Origin: Alloprevotella sp.
Lineage (GTDB): Bacteria > Bacteroidota > Bacteroidia > Bacteroidales > Bacteroidaceae
Direction of reading: 5' to 3'
Assembly (NCBI GenBank): GCA_015259235.1
Contig: JABZGM010000092.1
Location: 1-8,159 of the forward strand
DNA: 8,159 nucleotides
Below, piece after piece: positions 1 through 5,935 of this stretch. Each line of letters starts with the position of its first letter. Within the stretch, counting starts at the first letter, position 1. The position numbers and the translations under genes were made by a program. The notes under the pieces are model-generated. The model searched no databases and was not told where the DNA came from. It saw nothing but the letters and a program-made list of their open reading frames with translations.

Positions 1-309
1 GATTTGCCTACAGCCTTCCCCAGATTACGCAACACAGAATTTAGCGTTAAATTGAAGCCCAAACACTGTAAAGTTTTCCTAATATACTGTCTTGAGTGAT
101 CGCAGCAACAAACAAAACACCTATACGTTGTGCTGTCTCTATGTTTCTCAGACACATCCACCACTTAAAGAAAGATATCCACACATCGATTCAATGCTAG
201 TTTACCTCCTTCAAATCTGACCTTATGTTTATCCTTATCCTTCGCAAAGTGATTAGTTAGACAAAGTGGACCTATCAGACTCAAATCTAGATACGCCCTA
301 CTTTCAAAA
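1..309. other. Left-edge region with no supportable gene
   Basis: No start-to-stop frame here looks like a real gene. On the minus strand, positions 1-164 form an open frame that runs off the left edge. It follows a TAA at 165-167, has no ATG (only GTG codons near 159-164), and encodes a cysteine-rich then leucine/asparagine-rich peptide that I do not recognise. A plus-strand frame from position 1 is also open, to a TGA at 97-99. Either could be the end or remnant of a gene outside the window. No tRNA-like fold, terminal inverted repeat or direct repeat is visible. Confidence 0.4.
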
Positions 310-348
310 TAAAAAGTGCAACAACTGGAGTAATCCAACTGTTGCACT
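309..348 (-). terminator. Intrinsic terminator downstream of the DUF4468 gene
   Basis: Read on the minus strand, the 9-bp perfect stem AGTGCAACA/TGTTGCACT (plus-strand arms 315-323 and 340-348) is followed by TTTTATTTT. A three-base inner pairing TGG/CCA may extend it. It lies about 85 nt past the stop codon at 434, in the right orientation to end that transcript. Confidence 0.75.
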
Positions 349-433
349 ATCTACTATAAAGTTCAGTGGTATAGAACTTCATTAAATCATAAAATAGTGG
401 ACTAATAGCTCAATAATATGCTGATTTTTAATT

Positions 434-1066
434 TTACTCTTCAATGATGCGAGTAAATTTAAGGCCACAAGCTCTTCCTGCACCACGAAACAATTGGTTT
501 TTACGATCAATAGTGGCGATCCTAAACTTTTTACTAGTACCACGGCGCAATTGAGTACCATCTTTTTTTAGAGCTTCTTTATCCGTAATCCACTCTTCAG
601 CAAGCATCACATTGTCTTGACCAGGAGTAGCCATAGGCTCATAAATATAACGTAAGCGTAGCAACGTCACTTTGAACTGTCCATCAGACACTTCAAACAC
701 CAGTTGATAGAAAAAACGCGCAAAGTCAGATACAAGCGCGGTACGCTTGAACCAAAGGGTTTCCTCAACAGAGGCAGCAATAATATCTTTATTAGGAGAA
801 AGTTCCGTAATACGGGATTGTGGAAGATGATTCTCTCCTGTCACAATAGATTGAGTATAGTTCTTTAGTGAATCAAAGATATCTACCTTTGATTTTCCAG
901 GGACAATAAATGTTTCCTCAAAAACGACTACACCATTTTTTTCTGTAACAGCTCCTTTAAGGTAGTTATCTGTAGTAAGTATTTGGGCTTTATCAGTAGT
1001 TTGTGCCCAATTATTGTGGGTTACCCCCAAGAATAGAACACACAATAGGAAAAGACTCTTTTTCAT
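434..1066 (-). CDS. Secreted DUF4468 domain protein
   Basis: This 210-residue protein has a Sec signal peptide (MKKSLFLL, hydrophobic core to about residue 16) and probable cleavage after Trp-Ala at residues 20-21. The mature part matches what I know of the Bacteroidota DUF4468 family, thought to have a TBP-like fold: an N-terminal YLKGAV...GVVVFEETF...PGKSK block (residues 35-60), a central aromatic strand region (residues 115-143), and the marker EEWITDKEAL (residues 157-166). The function of the family is unknown; an envelope or extracellular location is inferred from the signal peptide. A start 11 codons upstream (1099) is possible in frame, but it lies upstream of a promoter -7 element at 1089-1096 and would hide the signal peptide. 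The start at 1066 is therefore preferred. The gene is monocistronic, with a terminator downstream. Confidence 0.85.
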   Translation of the reverse strand: MKKSLFLLCVLFLGVTHNNWAQTTDKAQILTTDNYLKGAVTEKNGVVVFEETFIVPGKSKVDIFDSLKNYTQSIVTGENHLPQSRITELSPNKDIIAASVEETLWFKRTALVSDFARFFYQLVFEVSDGQFKVTLLRLRYIYEPMATPGQDNVMLAEEWITDKEALKKDGTQLRRGTSKKFRIATIDRKNQLFRGAGRACGLKFTRIIEE

Positions 1067-1088
1067 ATATCGGCTTTGTTTTTGCTGA

Positions 1089-1096
1089 CAAATATA
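1089..1096 (-). promoter_or_regulatory. Bacteroidota-type -7 element for the DUF4468 gene
   Basis: On the minus strand this reads TATATTTG, a full match to the TAnnTTTG -7 consensus of the Bacteroidota primary sigma factor. The expected transcript start is near 1084, which gives a leader of about 18 nt. A TTTG at 1113-1116 could be the -33 box, but its 16-nt spacing is shorter than the usual 19-21, so the -33 assignment is weak. Confidence 0.55.
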
Positions 1097-1304
1097 CAAC
1101 TTCTTATTGAAACAAACAGTCCTACTTGCATTTTATTTGTTTATTTAATGCGGCCTGCTTTCAAGATAAACAATGGTTGACAATAAACGCTTAGGAAGTT
1201 GCCACCTTTCAAAACAGTCCGACCATTTCCGAAAAAATGCACGTCGAGGTTGGATTATATGCCGAATTTCTTTGCTAAAATCGAAAACAGAAATGTATAC
1301 ATAC

Positions 1305-1342
1305 AAAAGCGCGCCTGTATCATTAAACACAGACGCGCTTTT
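1305..1342 (-). terminator. Hairpin terminator downstream of the SPOR gene
   Basis: The arms AAAAGCGCG (1305-1313) and CGCGCTTTT (1334-1342) are perfectly complementary. After one mismatch (C1314/A1333), CTGT (1315-1318) pairs with ACAG (1329-1332), leaving a 10-nt loop. The hairpin begins 19 nt past the SPOR stop codon. The T run is inside the stem, so it could work in either direction. No gene is seen between it and the start of the DUF4468 gene. Confidence 0.7.
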
Positions 1343-1361
1343 GCGTATTTAGCTAAAAAGA

Positions 1362-1859
1362 TTAGCGACCGAGAATCCAAGCTCCTGGATACATACCAAT
1401 CAAAGTATTGCGGCTTTGAACTGCTTCTCCCTTAGTGTCAAAAGAAGATGCAACTACGCGATACCAGCCAGTGTGACCACTAATGGTTTCGTTAGTCTTT
1501 ACCACGCGAGCTGCTAACCCACGGCTGCGAAGTGAGTTCATTTGACCTTCTGCGTTAGTTTGATTCACGAAGCTACCAACAACGACACTGAAAGCCTTGA
1601 GAGGTTCACCATTTACAACGGTCACACCACCTTGGATAGTGCGAACTGGCGTAGCATCGTCATTTGACACCGGAAGAGTTGCAACGGGAGTAACTTGTTC
1701 TTGGGGCTGAGGTGCTATAGTCACCGTTTGAGTCGTTTTATTTTGTTCTTGTGCTCTAGCCTTTTCGTATGCTTGGCGATAAGCACTTTCTTGGGATTTG
1801 CAAGCCGTGAACATAGCCACAGTGCACAAGCCTAATGCAAGAATTGAGTGATTCTTCAT
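1362..1859 (-). CDS. SPOR-domain lipoprotein
   Basis: This 165-residue protein has a lipoprotein signal: a short basic N-terminus, a hydrophobic core at residues 5-18, and the lipobox FTAC with the lipidated cysteine at residue 20. A low-complexity linker rich in Gln, Thr and Pro spans residues 38-75. The C-terminal part (about 87-165) fits a SPOR domain: the strand AFSVVVGSF, a helix with NAEGQMNSLRSRG, the strand AARVV, then GWYRVVASSF and a second helix before the end. SPOR domains bind peptidoglycan lacking stem peptides, as at division septa. The protein is probably anchored in a membrane leaflet facing the periplasm and binds the cell wall. Its exact partner or role in division cannot be read from the sequence. 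It stands alone on the minus strand, diverging from the YtxH cassette. Confidence 0.85.
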   Translation of the reverse strand: MKNHSILALGLCTVAMFTACKSQESAYRQAYEKARAQEQNKTTQTVTIAPQPQEQVTPVATLPVSNDDATPVRTIQGGVTVVNGEPLKAFSVVVGSFVNQTNAEGQMNSLRSRGLAARVVKTNETISGHTGWYRVVASSFDTKGEAVQSRNTLIGMYPGAWILGR

Positions 1860-1926
1860 GTCTAATACCTTTTATCTTTTACGTAGATTGTTAGCTAATT
1901 ACTTATACCTCTAGCAAGGATACTTC

Positions 1927-2001
1927 TCATATAGATACAAAGCGTTGATTAACTTGTTCGTGTACTACTACATCCTTCTGTTTGCCATGAGAATAGTTCA
2001 T
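1927..2001 (-). CDS. Possible 24-codon upstream ORF in the SPOR leader
   Basis: An ATG at 2001 (minus strand) opens a 24-codon frame, hydrophilic and starting MNYSHGKQKD, that ends in TGA at 1927-1929. It begins only about 8 nt beyond a TATATTTG -7 element, so it would be nearly leaderless. It could be a leader peptide, a small protein or chance. There is no ribosome-binding evidence and I do not recognise the peptide. Confidence 0.2.
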   Translation of the reverse strand: MNYSHGKQKDVVVHEQVNQRFVSI

Positions 2002-2008
2002 TACAGCG

Positions 2009-2016
2009 CAAATATA
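2009..2016 (-). promoter_or_regulatory. -7 element likely serving the SPOR gene
   Basis: On the minus strand this reads TATATTTG, a full match to TAnnTTTG. The 11-base string CAAATATACAA (plus strand 2009-2019) is identical to the one at the DUF4468 promoter (1089-1099). No good -33 box lies 19-21 nt upstream. If used, it gives a SPOR leader of roughly 145 nt. A weaker alternative, TATCCTTG at 1915-1922 (7 of 8 matches), would give a leader near 50 nt. Confidence 0.45.
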
Positions 2017-2112
2017 CAAGTAAAATAGGTAATAAGCTAAAGAAATCACTACAAAAAACATTAAAGAGAGAAATTTATGGCATATACATATAGGACTTTC
2101 GAGAAAAAGCAG

Positions 2113-2120
2113 TATTTTTG
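2113..2120 (+). promoter_or_regulatory. -7 element for the YtxH/holin-like cassette
   Basis: TATTTTTG matches TAnnTTTG in full. The expected transcript start is near 2125, leaving a leader of about 35 nt before the ATG at 2161. No convincing -33 TTTG is present at the usual distance, which may mean a regulated or weak promoter. Confidence 0.5.
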
Positions 2121-2149
2121 GAGTAACAAATAGTTATTAACTCCAAAAA
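2115..2149. repeat. Inverted repeat overlapping the cassette promoter
   Basis: The 10-bp perfect arms TTTTTGGAGT (2115-2124) and ACTCCAAAAA (2140-2149) enclose a 15-nt spacer, inside which AAC (2125-2127) can also pair with GTT (2133-2135). The left arm shares six bases with the -7 box, so at DNA level this could be an operator. As RNA it can form only if transcription begins further upstream. Confidence 0.6.
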
Positions 2150-2160
2150 CTCAGATTATA

Positions 2161-2367
2161 ATGAAAGGATTAAGCATTCTCGCAGCTTTTTTAGGTGGTG
2201 CAGCAGTTGGCGCAGCCTGTGGTATTCTCTTTGCTCCTGAAAAGGGTGAAGATATGCGTTCGCGCATCGCTGAAGCAATTCGCAAGCGTGGCATCAAACT
2301 TAACGGCAAAGAACTAGAAAGTTTGGTAGACGACATCGCAGAAGAACTTAGTGCAGCATCTGAATAA
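2161..2367 (+). CDS. YtxH-like small membrane-associated protein
   Basis: This 68-residue protein has an N-terminal hydrophobic, glycine-rich segment (residues 4-26) leading into FAPEKGEDMRSR, the hallmark of YtxH-type proteins (glycine-rich helix, then Ala-Pro-x-x-Gly-x-x-x-Arg). The rest is a charged amphipathic helix (about residues 32-68). YtxH proteins are linked to general stress in Firmicutes; in Bacteroidota their role is unknown. It probably sits in the inner membrane with the charged tail in the cytoplasm. It is the first gene of a three-gene cassette. Its reading frame is the same as that of the next gene, and only its TAA stop and one AGC codon separate them. Confidence 0.8.
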   Translation: MKGLSILAAFLGGAAVGAACGILFAPEKGEDMRSRIAEAIRKRGIKLNGKELESLVDDIAEELSAASE

Positions 2368-2370
2368 AGC

Positions 2371-2802
2371 TTGAACCACGTGTTTTCTAACGACCACAAC
2401 GTAGAAATCATTGCAAGGTTAATTTCCAACCTAAAGCGGTATGGTGAGTTGCGCCTTAAAGGTTTGCAGCTTGATGCCGTGAGTAAGTTGACTTTAGTCT
2501 TGACTTTGCTTGTAGTGACTTTGGTGCTGACTGGAGTAGTTAGTATTGTTGTGCTCTTACTGTCCTTTGCACTAGTATTTGCACTTGCACCAATAGTCGG
2601 GAGCCTAGTTACAGCGTGCTGCCTCGTGGCGGGAGGTTTTGTTCTATTGGGAGTTTCACTTATATTCTTCCGTCGAACACTACTTATCAATCCCATAGCT
2701 CGTTTCCTTTCATCCATCTTTATAGGGGATGATAGTGAAGTCGATTTTCAACCCGAAGCACCTCAAGCAAACAAAAGTGCCCAGACTACTGAATACTACT
2801 AA
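2371..2802 (+). CDS. Phage_holin_3_6 (DUF1469)-type small membrane protein
   Basis: This 143-residue protein has an N-terminal amphipathic cytoplasmic part (residues 10-38), two long adjoining transmembrane helices (about 41-72 and 76-100), a basic FFRRTLLINP stretch after the second helix, and an acidic/polar tail. That layout fits the Phage_holin_3_6 family, which despite its name is a common chromosomal envelope protein family often found next to YtxH genes. It is not evidence of a prophage. The start is non-ATG: TTG at 2371 or GTG at 2380. The protein has no internal methionine codon, so no ATG start exists in the frame. Its stop is separated from the next ATG by one base, so translation of the three genes is probably coupled. 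Confidence 0.75.
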   Translation: MNHVFSNDHNVEIIARLISNLKRYGELRLKGLQLDAVSKLTLVLTLLVVTLVLTGVVSIVVLLLSFALVFALAPIVGSLVTACCLVAGGFVLLGVSLIFFRRTLLINPIARFLSSIFIGDDSEVDFQPEAPQANKSAQTTEYY

Positions 2803-2803
2803 T

Positions 2804-3064
2804 ATGACAACGACCAACACTATAGAAAGAATACGGTGGGAACGGAAGCGCGTGCAAAAGGAGCTCAAACATTTGGAACAAGTCATCGCTGATGACTATA
2901 ATGAACTCACTGCTCCTCCCCCACCCTCCAACAACAAACTCGAGACCATGGTTAGTGTTGCATCTCGAGCGTGGAACATCTTTGACGGTGCGATGATAGG
3001 CTACAAGCTCTTTCGACGATTTGGCAAAGCTTCTCGAGGTATCTCGAAAGGTAAACGCAAATAA
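2804..3064 (+). CDS. Small basic hypothetical protein of the YtxH/holin-like cassette
   Basis: This 86-residue protein has no family I can name. Residues 8-30 form a charged, probably coiled-coil helix (IERIRWERKRVQKELKHLEQ), followed by a proline run at 38-41. Residues 48-75 form a more hydrophobic amphipathic helix, and the C-terminus is strongly basic (KASRGISKGKRK). The frame is open further upstream to an ATG at 2729, but that would overlap the holin-like gene by 25 codons. The ATG at 2804, one base after that gene's stop, is the natural start. Its place as third gene suggests a cytoplasmic partner of the two membrane proteins, which is inference. Confidence 0.7.
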   Translation: MTTTNTIERIRWERKRVQKELKHLEQVIADDYNELTAPPPPSNNKLETMVSVASRAWNIFDGAMIGYKLFRRFGKASRGISKGKRK

Positions 3065-3067
3065 TTT

Positions 3068-3104
3068 ACACAAAGGCAAGACACACGAGGTCTTGCCTTT
3101 GTGT
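3068..3104 (+). terminator. 15-bp perfect hairpin ending the cassette
   Basis: The arms 3068-3082 (ACACAAAGGCAAGAC) and 3090-3104 (GTCTTGCCTTTGTGT) are perfectly complementary around a 7-nt loop, starting 3 nt after the stop codon. No T tract follows (GTCTTGCTATC). It therefore looks like a 3' end or transcript-stabilising hairpin of the weak-U type, and its efficiency as a terminator is uncertain. Confidence 0.6.
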
Positions 3105-3131
3105 GTCTTGCTATCAACATCACAAAAATAA

Positions 3132-3162
3132 GATTTTTCATTTCCGAAAATATGCAAAAATC
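3132..3162. repeat. AT-rich inverted repeat upstream of gyrA
   Basis: GATTTTT (3132-3138) pairs with AAAAATC (3156-3162). The pairing extends through CAT (3139-3141) with ATG (3152-3154) across a one-base bulge (C3155). It lies about 70 nt upstream of the gyrA -33 box. It could be a regulator site or chance in AT-rich DNA. Confidence 0.3.
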
Positions 3163-3233
3163 GGAGAAACGCGCTTAGAACGTCTAAAAAAGGGTTTTAT
3201 CGCAATTTTGACTTGTAAAAGAAATTGTCTTTT

Positions 3234-3266
3234 CTTGGGCTATATCGCCTTAAATGCGTAAATTTG
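3234..3266 (+). promoter_or_regulatory. gyrA promoter
   Basis: A -33 CTTG (3234-3237) and a -7 TAAATTTG (3259-3266, full match to TAnnTTTG) are 21 nt apart, within the Bacteroidota range. The expected start of transcription is about 3271-3273, roughly 12 nt before the ATG at 3284. The in-frame ATG at 3254 lies inside this promoter and cannot serve transcripts made from it. Confidence 0.65.
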
Positions 3267-3283
3267 CAACAAATACAATCGTT

Positions 3284-5899
3284 ATGATTCAAGAAACAGA
3301 CAGAATTAAAGAAGTGAATATTGAGGAGGAAATGAAGTCCTCCTACATCGACTACTCAATGTCGGTCATTGTAAGCCGTGCGCTCCCCGATGTTCGCGAT
3401 GGTTTCAAACCTGTGCACCGCCGTATCTTATATGGTATGATGGACATGGGTATCACACATGATAAAGCCACGAAAAAATCTGCAGCTATCGTAGGTGAAG
3501 TGTTGGGTAAATACCACCCTCACGGCGATAGTTCTGTATATGGTGCACTCGTGCGCATGGCTCAGCCTTGGGCAATGCGCTATCCACTAGTCATTGGTCA
3601 AGGTAACTTTGGTTCAATGGATGGTGATGGTGCTGCAGCAATGCGTTACACAGAGGCGAAAATGAGTCTCGTGGGTGAAGCAATGATGCAAGACATCGAG
3701 AAGGAAACGGTCGATATGAACCGTAACTACGATAACTCACGCGATGAACCGTCTGTTTTGCCCACTCGCATTCCTTCATTCCTAGTGAATGGTGCCACGG
3801 GTATCGCAGTAGGTATGGCTACAAATGTACCTACGCATAATTTAGGCGAGGTAATTGATGGCTGTGTTGCCTACATTGACAACCCAGATATCGATGTTGA
3901 TGGACTAATGCAGCACATCAAAGGTCCAGACTTCCCCACTGGTGCTTACATTTTAGGTAATGCAGGCATCCGCAGTGCATACGACACTGGTCGCGGTCGC
4001 GTGATTATCCGTGCTAAGGCTGAGATTGAAGCCGGAATGCAGCACGACAAAATTGTAATTCGTGCTGTGCCCTACGGCACCAATACAGCAGAGTTGGTGA
4101 AATCCATCGCACAGCTTTCAAAAGAAAACCGTGTAGAAGGCATCACCAATGTGAACGATGAGTCAGACCGTGAGGGTATGCGCATCGTGGTAGACGTGAA
4201 ACGCGGACAAAACGCCAATGTAGTGCTCAACAAGCTCTACAAAATGACAGGTTTGCAAACAAGTTTTGCGGTTAACTGCATTGCACTTGTGCCAATTCCT
4301 GGTACGTCTCCAGCAAAAATGCGTCCCAAATTGCTTACACTCAAGGAGTGCATTCAACAATTTGTGGAGCATCGTCACGATGTTGTCATTCGTCGCACAC
4401 GTTTTGATTTGAGAAAAGCACAAGAGCGTCAGCACATCCTCCGCGCGCTCATCATTGCTTCTGATAATATCGACGAAGTTGTGGCTATCATTCGCTCAAG
4501 CCGCAACACGCAAGAGGCGCAAGAACGCTTAATGAGCCGCTTTTCACTCGACGACATTCAAGCTAAAGCGATTGTTGAGATGAGATTAGCTCAACTCACT
4601 GGTCTTCAACAAGAAAAACTTCATGCAGAGTTTGACGAGTTGGAAAAGAAAATTGCTTATTTCAACCAAATTCTTTCTGACCCTGAACTTTGCAAAAAGG
4701 TCATCAAAGACGAACTGATTGAAGTAAAAGAAGCCTACGGAGATGAGCGCAAGACTGAGATTCTTCCCGACCTCTCCAACTTCAACGCAGAAGACTTTTA
4801 CGCTGACGACGAAGTGGTCATCACAATTAGCCACCTCGGTTATATTAAGCGTACTCCCCTCGCAGAATTTCGCGCGCAGGGTCGCGGTGGCGTAGGTGCT
4901 AAGGGCGGTTCTACACGTGATCAAGACTTTATTGAATATATCTACCAAGCAACGATGCACAACACCATGCTGTTCTTTACAGCGAAAGGTCGTTGCTACT
5001 GGTTGCGCGTTTATGAAATTGAAGAGGGAACTCGTCAATCGAAAGGCCGTGCCATTCAAAATATGCTCAACATCGAGCCCGACGATCGCATCAACGCTTG
5101 TCTGCACGTCAAGAAACTCAAAGACGAAGCCTTCTGCGAAAATCACTATGTGGTATTCGCAACGCAAAAGGGTGTCGTGAAGAAAACGCGCCTCACAGAA
5201 TACTCTCGTCCACGCACAAATGGTGTTAATGCGATCAACATCAACGAGGACGACCGCGTTGTAAGCGTTGTACTCACCAATGGCACAGACGAGATTGTAA
5301 TGGCGAATAAGAACGGTCGTGCTATTCGTTTCAATGAAAGTGTGGTTCGCACGATGGGTAGAAATGCTACCGGTGTTCGTGGTATGGTGTTGGACAACGA
5401 ATCTGACGAAATCGTAGGAATGGTTTGTGTGAACGACGCAGAACGTGAAAGCATCCTTGTAGTCAGTGAGCAGGGCTACGGCAAACGTAGTGCAATCGAC
5501 GACTATCGCGTCACCAACCGCGGTGGTAAGGGTGTGCGCACGCTGAATATCACAGACAAAACCGGTAAGGTAGTAGCCATAAAGAGTGTGACCGAGGAAG
5601 AAGATTTGATGATTATCAATAAGAGCGGTATCACACTTCGTCTACACGTTGCAGACATTCGCTTAGCAGGTCGCGCTACTCAAGGAGTTCGCCTCATCGA
5701 CCTCAAAAAACGCAATGACATCATTAGTAGTGTGTGTCAAGTGCCGACTTCAACCGATGAGGAAGATGAGGAAATAGAACAGGTACTCAACGAAGAAATC
5801 GATTTGGCATCAAATGGTGCTAACGAAAACGCAAGCGTTGTTGAACCTGATTCGCAAAACACGGCTGATGTTTCAGACAATGGAGAAAATCTCTCATAA
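3284..5899 (+). CDS. gyrA: DNA gyrase subunit A
   Basis: This is the 871-residue A subunit of DNA gyrase, which with GyrB (not in this window) introduces negative supercoils in the cytoplasm using ATP. The N-terminal breakage-reunion domain (about residues 8-490) has the conserved SRALPDVRDGFKPVHRRILY block, HPHGDS, and the catalytic tyrosine in AMRYTE at Tyr122, the same number as in E. coli. This agreement supports the start at 3284. The C-terminal DNA-wrapping beta-pinwheel (about 500-825) carries a degenerate GyrA box QGRGGVG at 532-538 and RGGKG at 746-750. It ends in an acidic tail (about 825-871). In the quinolone region residue 83 is Ser and residue 87 is Gly. Ile104, Gly116 and Lys126 also differ from usual residues. 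A start at 3254 would add ten residues but lies within the promoter. TopoIV ParC is the alternative; overall sequence style favours GyrA. Confidence 0.95.
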   Translation: MIQETDRIKEVNIEEEMKSSYIDYSMSVIVSRALPDVRDGFKPVHRRILYGMMDMGITHDKATKKSAAIVGEVLGKYHPHGDSSVYGALVRMAQPWAMRYPLVIGQGNFGSMDGDGAAAMRYTEAKMSLVGEAMMQDIEKETVDMNRNYDNSRDEPSVLPTRIPSFLVNGATGIAVGMATNVPTHNLGEVIDGCVAYIDNPDIDVDGLMQHIKGPDFPTGAYILGNAGIRSAYDTGRGRVIIRAKAEIEAGMQHDKIVIRAVPYGTNTAELVKSIAQLSKENRVEGITNVNDESDREGMRIVVDVKRGQNANVVLNKLYKMTGLQTSFAVNCIALVPIPGTSPAKMRPKLLTLKECIQQFVEHRHDVVIRRTRFDLRKAQERQHILRALIIASDNIDEVVAIIRSSRNTQEAQERLMSRFSLDDIQAKAIVEMRLAQLTGLQQEKLHAEFDELEKKIAYFNQILSDPELCKKVIKDELIEVKEAYGDERKTEILPDLSNFNAEDFYADDEVVITISHLGYIKRTPLAEFRAQGRGGVGAKGGSTRDQDFIEYIYQATMHNTMLFFTAKGRCYWLRVYEIEEGTRQSKGRAIQNMLNIEPDDRINACLHVKKLKDEAFCENHYVVFATQKGVVKKTRLTEYSRPRTNGVNAININEDDRVVSVVLTNGTDEIVMANKNGRAIRFNESVVRTMGRNATGVRGMVLDNESDEIVGMVCVNDAERESILVVSEQGYGKRSAIDDYRVTNRGGKGVRTLNITDKTGKVVAIKSVTEEEDLMIINKSGITLRLHVADIRLAGRATQGVRLIDLKKRNDIISSVCQVPTSTDEEDEEIEQVLNEEIDLASNGANENASVVEPDSQNTADVSDNGENLS

Positions 5900-5935
5900 A
5901 ACTAAAGAACAATCATTCATATAATCCATATCACC

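Noticed and set aside
165..347. 60-codon minus-strand frame beyond the DUF4468 gene
   Set aside because: Its only ATG lies inside the terminator stem (315-348), and the product is unrecognised.
1199..1435. 78-codon plus-strand frame between the minus-strand genes
   Set aside because: It crosses the SPOR terminator hairpin and overlaps the SPOR 3' end antisense. The protein has no domain or signal.
2151..2717. 188-codon minus-strand frame opposite the YtxH and holin-like genes
   Set aside because: It is antisense to two better-supported genes, its composition is Ser/Thr/Arg-rich as expected of a shadow frame, and it has no recognisable domain.
2371..2802. Prophage signal from the holin-like gene
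   Set aside because: No other phage genes are nearby. Phage_holin_3_6-type proteins beside YtxH are ordinary chromosomal envelope genes.
4586..5167. 193-codon minus-strand frame within gyrA
   Set aside because: It lies wholly inside a certain gene and is a shadow of its codon pattern. The other minus-strand frames in gyrA (3591-3779, 4163-4435, 5146-5454) fail for the same reason.
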